DNA from: Chryseobacterium gleum
GTDB taxonomy: Bacteria > Bacteroidota > Bacteroidia > Flavobacteriales > Weeksellaceae
Reading direction: 5' to 3'
NCBI RefSeq assembly: GCF_900636535.1
Contig: NZ_LR134289.1
Location: 4,985,501 to 5,049,500, forward strand
DNA length: 64,000 nucleotides
In this document: positions 46,000-53,373 of the stretch, piece by piece
Layout of the letters: each line of letters opens with the position of its first letter
How positions within the stretch are numbered: the stretch's first letter is position 1
The notes under the pieces: generated by a model
What the model saw: the letters and a program-made list of their open reading frames with translations, nothing else
The model's database searches: none
Told to the model about the DNA's origin: nothing
Made by a program: the position numbers and the translations under genes

Positions 46000-46276
46000 A
46001 ATTTCTATATAATGTCTGTCCGCATTCCGTATCGCTGAGATATGACTGCATTACTTTTGGTGAACCGTTGACCAATTCGGTGCAAACTGTACCACCAATG
46101 ACATCACAGTCAATTTCTCCAAATGGAATACATTTCTCAGCTGGAGCAGCTGGGTCAAAATGATAAGCAAAAATACTTGCTTTCTTCTCTGTTTTTGCTT
46201 TGTTTGTAGCAAAAGCACTTCCGACACCAAACACTAAGATGGCTACGGGAATCATGATTGTTTTAAGATTTCTCAT
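45998..46276 (-). CDS. DUF6520-type small secreted Cys protein
   Basis: A 92-residue protein: signal peptide (MRNLKTIMIPVAILVFGVGSAFA), a basic linker and a mature part of about 70 residues with four cysteines, C-I-P-F-G-E-I-D-C, T-V-C and T-E-C-G. I recognise the layout from the DUF6520/NVEALA-like small exported proteins of Bacteroidetes. Even cysteine number suggests two disulfides. A MauE/DoxX-type protein, which can support disulfide formation, is encoded just upstream in the same direction. Role unknown; signal peptide or small effector are possibilities. Confidence 0.7.
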   Translation of the reverse strand: MRNLKTIMIPVAILVFGVGSAFATNKAKTEKKASIFAYHFDPAAPAEKCIPFGEIDCDVIGGTVCTELVNGSPKVMQSYLSDTECGQTLYRN

Positions 46277-46322
46277 AATAATTGTATTAAGATGTGCCTA
46301 CGATTAAAACAGGTTTTCGGCT

Positions 46323-47807
46323 TTACCTGTGAAATTGCTCAAGTATCGGTTGCGCAAAATGATATTTGACAATTTCATTTCCAATGAGGATATATAAGTA
46401 CTCACCAGCGATAAACATGTCCTTTACTTTCTCACCATGGCGATTGGGTACCAGAAAGCTCCCGGAATAATATTGCTGATTAATCTTATAAAGGTCAATA
46501 ATGCTCGACTTATTCCACTGCATGGTTCCATCATGGACAGCTTTGGAATTTGAATTGACAAACAATAAATTATTGGTGACAAAAGCATTTTTTACACTTT
46601 GCTGAAGGGGATTCTTAATTTTCGTTGAACCGTCAGGAAGTTTTACGGTTTCGGTTTTCTGCTCTTTTTGAAAACCAATCATTTTTAATCTGTTACTATT
46701 TCTACTTTTTGCATGATCAAAAGCAACAAACTCATTTTTGTAGTAATATAAATACACTGACATTTTTGTCTGCAGGTCAGAAAGTAAAAGACCATCATTG
46801 TCAATATATCCTGCTTCATCAGTTCCCAGAAGATCATATTCCAATTTAACAATGTTGTTTTGATAATAACCCAATACGAAATTTTTGAATTTTGAGCTTT
46901 GTGATCTAAATAAATAGTTTTCTTCCGAAAGAACATTTAACTGATCAAAAAACATCTCATTTTCAGTCACTTTATGTAACGGGTCATTATTTGAAATCGT
47001 TCCCTTAAAAATCACTGGAACAGTGCCGTCATAGATATAATAAAAGGGAGCTTTCCATGCTATTTTCAGACTTTTAAATTGATATGATTTAGTTTCTAAA
47101 GGTATTCGATACTTTGAGAAACCGCTCAGATCTTTTTTTACAACAGTAATATTTAAAGGTGCGGTTGTGTTGCCGAGGTAAAGATTATGAGAATCATCTC
47201 CCATAAAATAAAAAGAATTATAATCAATATTGAGATGAGTTTCTTCTTCTACTGCATGCGGTATGTATCTTCTTGTGAAATTATTATTTTTTCTTATTTG
47301 TTTTTCAGACTGAAGATATAAAAGGCTAACAGACAGTGAGCTGATGAAGATTACCACTACAGGTCTTGAAATAAACTTAATTGCCTTCTGACCTTGGTGT
47401 CTTTCAGCCAGTACAATGGCAAAACCTGCAATAATTACACATATCCCATTAAAGATTAAATGGGATTTCCATCCCATATTTTCCAAAATTCCACCACAGG
47501 AGCACGGAACAAACTCACTATACTCGAGAATTAGGTAAATATACATCGTAAAAGCAGACATCAGTCCAAGCGAAAAGTATAAGCCTAAAATTCTTTTTGC
47601 AGGAATCATTAGAAAAAACACCGCTATAAATTCTATAACTATTGTAAAATAGGATATGCTTCCAGCATAGACGCTAAGCAGAGGAGACTGGGCAATCTGT
47701 GACTGAAAGTTTTCAAAATCCAGTACTTTACTCACACTTGCATAAATAAAAAGGATGGCAAAAAAATACGAAACAGCAGTAATACAATAAATTTGAAAAT
47801 TTTTCAT
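46323..47807 (-). CDS. MauE/DoxX-type membrane protein with large extra domain
   Basis: A 494-residue protein. Residues 1-145 are a MauE/DoxX-like four-helix unit (ILFIYASVSKVLDFENFQSQI... FVPCSCGGILENMGWKSHL), with the paired cysteines C-S-C-G-G of redox-active members. A fifth helix (VVVIFISSLSVSLLYLQ) at about 155-172 leads to a soluble part of about 320 residues rich in beta strands, probably a propeller-like periplasmic domain. MauE helps disulfide formation in methylamine dehydrogenase; the fused domain is unfamiliar to me. It may oxidise the small Cys proteins encoded on both sides. Confidence 0.75.
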   Translation of the reverse strand: MKNFQIYCITAVSYFFAILFIYASVSKVLDFENFQSQIAQSPLLSVYAGSISYFTIVIEFIAVFFLMIPAKRILGLYFSLGLMSAFTMYIYLILEYSEFVPCSCGGILENMGWKSHLIFNGICVIIAGFAIVLAERHQGQKAIKFISRPVVVIFISSLSVSLLYLQSEKQIRKNNNFTRRYIPHAVEEETHLNIDYNSFYFMGDDSHNLYLGNTTAPLNITVVKKDLSGFSKYRIPLETKSYQFKSLKIAWKAPFYYIYDGTVPVIFKGTISNNDPLHKVTENEMFFDQLNVLSEENYLFRSQSSKFKNFVLGYYQNNIVKLEYDLLGTDEAGYIDNDGLLLSDLQTKMSVYLYYYKNEFVAFDHAKSRNSNRLKMIGFQKEQKTETVKLPDGSTKIKNPLQQSVKNAFVTNNLLFVNSNSKAVHDGTMQWNKSSIIDLYKINQQYYSGSFLVPNRHGEKVKDMFIAGEYLYILIGNEIVKYHFAQPILEQFHR

Positions 47808-47825
47808 GATATATAGTTTTTTTGA

Positions 47826-48032
47826 TTACTGTTCAGTCAAAAGTTTCCATCGAACTTTATGACCGCAATAATCCGGCATAAGCTCGCCTTTAAAAAGGGC
47901 AATGGTTGTTTTAAAATTCCCCATACTTTCCCAAATGCCACTCGCCGGACATGGTAAGCCTGTTGCAATTGATATATAGGTATGAGGAATCATAGGTTGT
48001 AAATTGATTAATTGCTTGGCTTTATTCTCCAA
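47826..48032 (-). CDS. Small protein in overlapping frame, CP-x-SG-x-W motif
   Basis: A 68-codon frame opening with a TTG at 48032; the ATG at 47993 is another start. It reads IATGLPCPASGIWESMG...IALFKGELMPDYCGHKVRWKL. The C-P-x-S-G-x-W then K-G-E-x-M-P pattern recurs in small Bacteroidetes exported proteins. It has no signal of its own. It overlaps the lipoprotein frame by 25 bases in the -1 frame, so it may be the second half of a single frameshifted gene. Confidence 0.5.
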   Translation of the reverse strand: MENKAKQLINLQPMIPHTYISIATGLPCPASGIWESMGNFKTTIALFKGELMPDYCGHKVRWKLLTEQ

Positions 48033-48229
48033 TTATCTCCATCTCTTACTGGGGGATCAGGATCTATTATTTGTTGTACTGTTTTTGCAGAATCATATCT
48101 CATCTGTAGATTAGTTTTTATTTCAAATTTTTCATTATTAGTTGAGATGATATCTTCATCTCTCTGGACACAGCTTTGAGATAAAACTGATCCAATCATT
48201 ATGCTCAAAAATGGGATAAACTTTTTCAT
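48008..48229 (-). CDS. Small lipoprotein, possibly 5' half of a split gene
   Basis: A 73-residue protein with a signal and lipobox-like S-Q-S-C (MKKFIPFLSIMIGSVLSQSC), then a charged mature part ending DPDPPVRDGDNWRIKPSN. It is the first gene of the leftward group after the palindromic region. A one-base slip back near 48020 would extend it into the overlapping frame and give a lipoprotein of about 135 residues. Both readings are possible; not a known family to me. Confidence 0.5.
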   Translation of the reverse strand: MKKFIPFLSIMIGSVLSQSCVQRDEDIISTNNEKFEIKTNLQMRYDSAKTVQQIIDPDPPVRDGDNWRIKPSN

Positions 48230-48252
48230 TTTATAAATTTTTGTTGATTATC

Positions 48253-48262
48253 CCGACGTCGG
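48253..48262. promoter_or_regulatory. GACGTC-centred short palindrome
   Basis: CCGACGTCGG, a perfect 10-bp palindrome 24 bases before the start of the leftward lipoprotein. It shares its GACGTC centre with the larger palindrome at 48323. Confidence 0.4.
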
Positions 48263-48322
48263 ATTATGTAGAATTCTGAAGCCAAAGTTATCTGGCAAGT
48301 GCCTAGAAAAAAACTACATTAC

Positions 48323-48366
48323 GGTACTATTTTAAAATAGTGACGTCACTATTTTAGAATAGTACC
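48323..48366. promoter_or_regulatory. 44-bp composite palindrome
   Basis: Two 16-bp palindrome-like halves, ACTATTTTAAAATAGT and ACTATTTTAGAATAGT, flank a central GACGTC. The whole 44 bp is itself palindromic with one mismatched pair (48332/48357). It lies between the divergent small-protein genes and the TPR/AraC regulator. Confidence 0.75.
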
Positions 48367-48470
48367 ATGTGATTTTTAATGATAATGTATTATTAATCAG
48401 ACTTATGTACGTTTTGCGTTTAAAATGCTTGTAAACTGCTAAAATAGATAGTGTTTATAGGCAAATTGCG

Positions 48471-48478
48471 TAATTTTG
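48471..48478 (+). promoter_or_regulatory. Promoter -7 element of the TPR/AraC regulator
   Basis: TAATTTTG fits TAnnTTTG and ends 26 bases before the ATG at 48505. I see no clear TTG at the proper distance. Confidence 0.45.
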
Positions 48479-48504
48479 GAATGGTGAGGCTCTAATAATA
48501 GCAT

Positions 48505-50205
48505 ATGAAAAAGTTAAATTACTTTCTCGTCTTCATTTTTGCATTTTCTCAACACATATTTTCACAGCAAAAAAAAGAGAGAACCTTCTGGGAAATCAGA
48601 AAAAATTATCAAAAAATGACCATTGACGACATTCGCGCAATGCCATACGTTAAGGACTATATTCAAAAATCTAAGAGACAGAATAACTTGCCAAAACTCA
48701 TCCAAGGATATAGGGACGGTAGGCAATTTGATTTTGCTAACAAAATGAAATATGCCGACAGCGCGTTGGCGGCAAGTATTAAATATAAAAACAACGATGA
48801 TATTAGCAAAGATTACTTAAGCAAAGGAATCATTTATTACTTCTATCAAAAAAAATATAAACTGGCTTTGAATGAATATTTAATGGCATATAAATATTCA
48901 AAGGATTCAAAAGATGAGTACCATTATTATAAAGTTTTATATCATCTTGGAATAGTTAAAGAACATTTAGGTTATTATGACGAGGCTTTAGAACATTTTT
49001 CAAATTGCGCAGAGTTCTACAGCACCAAAATGAACAGTAAAATGCACGAGAATATACTTTTCAACTATAAAAAAGCTTATTATAACTCACTGCATCAGAT
49101 GACAATAGTAAACCGATATCTGAAAAATTTTTTGAAAAGCGACAGTTTAATCGATCTCGGATATCATCTGACAAGAAATGATGGTGATTTTCTTATTGAA
49201 AATAGTTACTTTCTTAAGTGTAGGGGAATTTCAAAATTTCATAAAAAGGATTATTCGGGAGCAAAATTAGATTTAGAGCAGGCACTTCCGATATTGTTGC
49301 AAAGAAATGATTTTGCATGGACCTCGGTAATTTATTATTATCTTGGAAAGATATCAGAAGTAAGAAACCAGTTACCCAATGCTATAAAATATTATGGCGC
49401 AATCGATTCAATATTCGAAAAACAACAATTTATATTTCCTGAGATTTACAGGGGTTACAATTATCTAATTAGCTATTATAAGGATAAGGATCTTAATAAG
49501 CAGCTTTATTACACAAATCAGCTTTTAAAAGCTGACAGTTTGGTTACAAAAGATTATCCTTATTTATCAAATAAGTTGCATAAGGATTACGACCGAAATA
49601 CTCTAATACAAGAAAAAGAAAATATTGAGACAACTGGACGAAATAATATGTTGTTTGCAAATATTCTTATTGTAACGGGATCACTTGCATTTACAATTCT
49701 TTCCTACAAATATATAAAAGACCAAAAAATAAAAAAGCAGTATGATTTACTTCAAAAGAGAATTGCTGAAGGTAACAATGTGCTTTTGGACAAAAAAGTA
49801 GATGAAGCAGATGATAATTTGTTAAAAAAGAGTTTACTCACTCCTGAATTGTCCCATGAAATTAGAATAAAGTTGGACAAGTTTGAGAAGGAACTCCAAT
49901 TTACCAAGCGTTTAACTCAAAATAGCTTAGCCGCTAAACTCAATACTAATTCACGATATTTATCGGCTTATATTAATGAGAATAAAGGTGTAAATTTTAA
50001 TAAGTATATTGCTGGATTACGGATTAATTATATTACAACTTTATTAAACAGTAATAATAAATACTTAAATTTTACAATAGAGGCTTTAGCAGAGGAGTGC
50101 GGTATTGTGGCTAGACAAAACTTTTCAAAGCTTTTCTTCGAGATTAATGGGATTCGTCCAGCGGATTACATAAAAAAGCGAAAACAAGAGCTCGGTTTAA
50201 GTTGA
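48505..50205 (+). CDS. TPR sensor with AraC-type HTH
   Basis: A 566-residue one-protein sensor: signal peptide (FLVFIFAFSQHIFSQ), TPR repeats over about residues 90-340 (DEYHYYKVLYHLGIVKEHLGYYDEALEHFSNC), one membrane helix (LFANILIVTGSLAFTILSY, near 385) and a cytoplasmic AraC-type DNA-binding domain (LAAKLNTNSRYLSAYINENKGVNFNKYIAGLRINY... LAEECGIVARQNFSKLFFEINGIRPADYIKKR). Periplasmic TPRs should bind a peptide or protein signal. In Bacteroidetes such proteins often control nearby small-peptide or SusC loci. Probable targets: both small secreted proteins. Confidence 0.88.
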   Translation: MKKLNYFLVFIFAFSQHIFSQQKKERTFWEIRKNYQKMTIDDIRAMPYVKDYIQKSKRQNNLPKLIQGYRDGRQFDFANKMKYADSALAASIKYKNNDDISKDYLSKGIIYYFYQKKYKLALNEYLMAYKYSKDSKDEYHYYKVLYHLGIVKEHLGYYDEALEHFSNCAEFYSTKMNSKMHENILFNYKKAYYNSLHQMTIVNRYLKNFLKSDSLIDLGYHLTRNDGDFLIENSYFLKCRGISKFHKKDYSGAKLDLEQALPILLQRNDFAWTSVIYYYLGKISEVRNQLPNAIKYYGAIDSIFEKQQFIFPEIYRGYNYLISYYKDKDLNKQLYYTNQLLKADSLVTKDYPYLSNKLHKDYDRNTLIQEKENIETTGRNNMLFANILIVTGSLAFTILSYKYIKDQKIKKQYDLLQKRIAEGNNVLLDKKVDEADDNLLKKSLLTPELSHEIRIKLDKFEKELQFTKRLTQNSLAAKLNTNSRYLSAYINENKGVNFNKYIAGLRINYITTLLNSNNKYLNFTIEALAEECGIVARQNFSKLFFEINGIRPADYIKKRKQELGLS

Positions 50206-50251
50206 AAATGGCTCCAGTAAACGTTTTTTTGTAAATTTCTAGAAAAAGGAC

Positions 50252-51094
50252 ATGGTAACAAATACTATTTTTAGAGAAATTACTCAATTACATGATGAGT
50301 TAGAATCAGAGATTAATAAAGTTTATAAAGAAGATAATGATGTTGTCAAACTCGCTGAAAAATCTTTGATTCTCATTGATAACGCTGTGCGAAAAGTTAA
50401 AGGAATGATTTCATCCCATCATTTTGATACAATTGCTCAAGAAATACATTTTTTCAAGAAAATAAAACCGCAGTTTATTTCAAAATTTATTTATCATTCA
50501 ACAATCCTTGATATTGAATCTCATAAGCCTAATGCAGGCATTAAAATTATTAAAGAATATTATGAAGCTGAGCAAGAAAAGTTAAAAAATTTTTATACTG
50601 AACAATCCGAATTTTACAGTTATTATCGTCGTGATGCCACCTATTTGGATCACAAGATATTTGTGAGGAATTCTTATGATTTAAAAATGAAGCTATCTTT
50701 TGGCTTTTACAATTTCGATACAAGTTTTACAACATCTCACGATCATCTAGTAGCAAGATTTATTGCCAATCAGCTATTTGATGAATATTTGAAAGAGTCA
50801 ATAGCAAATTTAAGTGAAAACCGCAGCAATAAAATTTTATCACCACTAGTATGGTCTGCATCGAAAGTGAGTCTAACTGAATTACTATTTGCCTTACATC
50901 TAAGTAATTGTTTTAATTCGGGTCACACCGAACTATCGGAAATTTTTAGATGGGCAGAGAAATCATTTGATATTAGTTTAGGTAACTATCATAAAACTTT
51001 AGGTGAAATAAGACTAAGAAAAAATGATCGGTCAAAATTTCTGAATTTACTCCGACAAAATCTTAATCAGTATCTGGATGATTTAGATATCTAA
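50252..51094 (+). CDS. rteC: RteC-domain regulator
   Basis: A 280-residue protein of the RteC family, known from Bacteroides conjugative transposons where RteC switches on excision genes. The N-terminal helices (REITQLHDELESEINKVYKED), the YYRRDATYLDHKIFVR segment and the C-terminal winged-helix part (LTELLFALHLSNCFNSGHTELSEIFRWAEKSFDISLGNYHKTLGEIRLRK) fit. It marks the backbone of the mobile element. It likely acts on the excisionase-type gene just downstream. Confidence 0.88.
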   Translation: MVTNTIFREITQLHDELESEINKVYKEDNDVVKLAEKSLILIDNAVRKVKGMISSHHFDTIAQEIHFFKKIKPQFISKFIYHSTILDIESHKPNAGIKIIKEYYEAEQEKLKNFYTEQSEFYSYYRRDATYLDHKIFVRNSYDLKMKLSFGFYNFDTSFTTSHDHLVARFIANQLFDEYLKESIANLSENRSNKILSPLVWSASKVSLTELLFALHLSNCFNSGHTELSEIFRWAEKSFDISLGNYHKTLGEIRLRKNDRSKFLNLLRQNLNQYLDDLDI

Positions 51095-51097
51095 GTA

Positions 51098-51130
51098 ATT
51101 TTTCGGTAGTACGACAAACTACCGAAAAAT
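51098..51130. repeat. CGGTAGT inverted repeat, copy 1
   Basis: ATTTTTCGGTAGT (51098-51110) and ACTACCGAAAAAT (51118-51130), perfect 13-bp arms with a 7-base spacer, directly after rteC. Matches the second copy in the CTTTCGGTAGT-like core. Confidence 0.75.
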
Positions 51131-51253
51131 ACCCTAACACAAATAATCAGAGAATTTGTAAATATTTTTGGGAAAATATCCGCTTAATTACGGAAGTTAT
51201 ATGTTATACACCTATTGCTTGGAAAGTTTGAACAACTTTTTTATATAAAAAAA

Positions 51254-51287
51254 ATCTTTCGGTAGTACCGAGAAACTACCGAAAGAT
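51254..51287. repeat. CGGTAGT inverted repeat, copy 2
   Basis: ATCTTTCGGTAGT (51254-51266) and ACTACCGAAAGAT (51275-51287), perfect 13-bp arms with an 8-base spacer, 47 bases before the excisionase-like gene. The outer bases differ from copy 1 but change in both arms, so the pairing is kept. Confidence 0.75.
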
Positions 51288-51334
51288 ATTTTGCGTGATT
51301 TTGAAATTTTGTCAAATAAAACAATTTTAAAACT

Positions 51335-51598
51335 ATGGCAATATCCATTATCACCAAAGAAGACCTTCAGCAGTTTAAAGTTGAATTGCTGGAAGCTATC
51401 AAAGAACTATTACAAGGTAATACTACAGAACAAAAGTTGTGGCTTCGCACCTCTGAGGTCAAGAAGATGCTTAATATTTCTTCAGGCACATTACAGAACT
51501 TAAGAATTAATGGAACACTATCTTACAGTAAGGTAGGAGGGACATTATACTACAATTACAAGGATATTGAGAAACTACTGAAAGATTTCAAACATTAA
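51335..51598 (+). CDS. Excisionase-type HTH protein
   Basis: An 87-residue protein with an N-terminal helix (KEDLQQFKVELLEAIKELLQ) and a MerR/excisionase-like HTH_17 domain: LRTSEVKKMLNISSGTLQNLRINGTLSYSKVGGTLYYNYKDIEKLL. Proteins of this form sit next to rteC in Bacteroidetes elements and bend DNA for excision or regulate transfer. A CGGTAGT inverted repeat lies just ahead. Confidence 0.85.
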   Translation: MAISIITKEDLQQFKVELLEAIKELLQGNTTEQKLWLRTSEVKKMLNISSGTLQNLRINGTLSYSKVGGTLYYNYKDIEKLLKDFKH

Positions 51599-51613
51599 TT
51601 GGTAGTAATAATT

Positions 51614-52168
51614 ATGGAGAAATCTAAAAATATCATCAGTTTCTTAGGCTCTTTTATTCAGGATAGCCGGATGTATCCTTCACATCTCAGCTTATATGTT
51701 TCAATTTTCCAATTGTGGAGTTCAACCAAATTTCAAAATCCCTTTCGTGTTTGTCGCGAAGAGTTAATGAAGCTAAGTAAAATTAAATCTTTTGCAACCT
51801 ACCATAAATGTATTAGGGAGATACATAATGCAGGATTTATTAATTATTCGCCGAGCTATAATTCTTACGAAGGAAGCTCGATTGAAATTATTGATTTTGA
51901 AAGTGTAGATAAGAACAAAAATGAATTAAGCTTGGAAGAAAAAGCCTTGCAAGAGGAAATATTTAATTTTTCTGTACCAGCGCTATATGAGATTGAAATG
52001 TATTTCAATGAGCGGGATATAGTATCTGAAGAAGCGTGTCAATTTTATTCATTGTATCAATCTAAGGATTGGAGTTTGACAAATGATAAACCAATGAAAT
52101 GCTGGAAATCAGCTGCAAGAAATTGGATTTCGAAAATGAAAAACAGCAATCAAAACCAGAACCTATGA
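51614..52168 (+). CDS. Winged-helix-like regulatory protein
   Basis: The frame opens at TTG 51599, but ATG 51614 gives the natural start. A 184-residue protein: SLYVSIFQLWSSTKFQNPFRVCREELMKLSKIKSFATYHKCIREIHNAGFINYSPSYNSYEGS reads as a winged-helix replication or regulator domain of the kind found in phage- and plasmid-type proteins. The C-terminal half (LPALYEIEMYFNERDIVSEEACQFYSLYQSKDW) resembles DnaD-like tails. Its stop overlaps the next start by four bases. Function unproven. Confidence 0.6.
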   Translation: MEKSKNIISFLGSFIQDSRMYPSHLSLYVSIFQLWSSTKFQNPFRVCREELMKLSKIKSFATYHKCIREIHNAGFINYSPSYNSYEGSSIEIIDFESVDKNKNELSLEEKALQEEIFNFSVPALYEIEMYFNERDIVSEEACQFYSLYQSKDWSLTNDKPMKCWKSAARNWISKMKNSNQNQNL

Positions 52169-52416
52169 AAGAAATAAATCTTAAAACTCCAATGTGGAAA
52201 TTAACTGTTGGAGAGTTTTTAGAAATTTCAAAAGACTTCATATTTCAACAAAAATACGAATATGGATTAAAGGGATTGGCAAAAATTCTGGGATGTTCCA
52301 TTTCAAAAGCTTCTGAAATAAAATCATCTGGAATATTGGATGAAGCCATTATCCAAAAGGGTAATATAATCATTATTGACATTGAGAAAGCTTTGGAGCT
52401 TTTCGCCCAGAAGTAA
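52165..52416 (+). CDS. DUF3853-type HTH protein
   Basis: An 83-residue protein from ATG 52165, overlapping the previous stop (ATGA). TPMWKLTVGEFLEISKDFIFQQ...YGLKGLAKILGCSISKASEIKSSGILDEAIIQKGNIIIIDIEKALELFAQK matches DUF3853, an HTH protein common in Bacteroidetes elements. An extra 22 codons upstream in the frame belong to the overlapping neighbour. Probably a DNA-binding factor for element control. Confidence 0.8.
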   Translation: MKEINLKTPMWKLTVGEFLEISKDFIFQQKYEYGLKGLAKILGCSISKASEIKSSGILDEAIIQKGNIIIIDIEKALELFAQK

Positions 52417-52417
52417 T

Positions 52418-53053
52418 ATGTATTACCTTGAATTAATACAACGATTTTGGGATTTTAATAAGATTGTCAAAATAAGTCCTACTGAGATTGCTTTGTATTT
52501 GTACTTGCTTAAAATTGGTTATGAAAAAGACCGCTATGATTTTAAAATCTCTGATGTGGAATTAGCAAGAGAGTTGGGTCTGACGAGAGTTACCATAAAA
52601 GCGTCAAAAGATAAGCTCAAAAATAGAGGACTAATACAATTTCAGACCAGCAATGGGCTTCCTTGCTACTATCGTTTACTTTTAGATTATTCTTTTGAGA
52701 TTAAACCGGAAAAAGAAGGTATAAAAAAAGATTCTGATACGGAAAACTTACAAAAAAGAGCAATTCTAGAAATCCCTCAAATCATTGACAACTTAGCCAA
52801 TGAAAGTACCATCATCCCTTCTTGGGAAGAATTTATCAGTTATGCAAAGACGTTGCAAAGCTATGATTCGCCAATGGATTTTTCCATTGAAAAAAAATAT
52901 AAAATCTGGGTTGATAAAGGATGGAAAAATGCATTTAATCGTCCAATCAGTAATTGGAAAGCAACACTAAAAAGTACACTGCCCTATATGAATAATTCAA
53001 GTGAAGATAATCCAATTTCATTAAAAGATATTCCAAATATAAAGCGCCCCTAA
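52418..53053 (+). CDS. HTH protein with DnaD-like tail
   Basis: A 211-residue protein starting one base after the previous stop. The first half is a winged-helix domain (ISPTEIALYLYLLKIGYEKDRYDFKISDVELARELGLTRVTIKASKDKLKNRGLIQF). The second half (SWEEFISYAKTLQSYDSPMDFSIEKKYKIWVDKGWKNAFNRPISNWKATLKSTLPYM) is a tail often seen in replication-linked proteins of this group. It is a structural relative of the protein at 51614. Role unproven. Confidence 0.6.
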   Translation: MYYLELIQRFWDFNKIVKISPTEIALYLYLLKIGYEKDRYDFKISDVELARELGLTRVTIKASKDKLKNRGLIQFQTSNGLPCYYRLLLDYSFEIKPEKEGIKKDSDTENLQKRAILEIPQIIDNLANESTIIPSWEEFISYAKTLQSYDSPMDFSIEKKYKIWVDKGWKNAFNRPISNWKATLKSTLPYMNNSSEDNPISLKDIPNIKRP

Positions 53054-53092
53054 CTCAGAATTAAAAATCATTAAATCAAATTTCAAAAAGTA

Positions 53093-53314
53093 ATGGGTAA
53101 AAAAGAAATTACAATATCCGATTTAAAACTTGGACAAAAGGTTATTATTAATGGTATGCTTGCAGAATATAAAGGCATCCAAAAAGTACGAATTCTCAAT
53201 TTGGGTAAGGCTGACAAAAGAGTTTTTAAAGCAGAAGGAGTTAATATTTTTAAATATTACAGCTTAGCTGATGGCTCGAAAACGCTTAAAAGTGAAAAAA
53301 TTAAATTGATTTAG
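53093..53314 (+). CDS. Small beta-rich hypothetical protein
   Basis: Not recognised. A 73-residue protein (MGKKEITISDLKLGQKVIINGMLAEYKGIQKVRI...KYYSLADGSKTLKSEKIKLI) with strand-rich, SH3-like spacing and basic ends. Good spacing to its neighbours supports a real gene. It lies between the HTH protein and the replication initiator. Confidence 0.55.
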   Translation: MGKKEITISDLKLGQKVIINGMLAEYKGIQKVRILNLGKADKRVFKAEGVNIFKYYSLADGSKTLKSEKIKLI

Positions 53315-53373
53315 TCCTTCCAAGCAATTTGAAATATAATTAGATTAAATCTTACAATATCTTAAACAATAGA

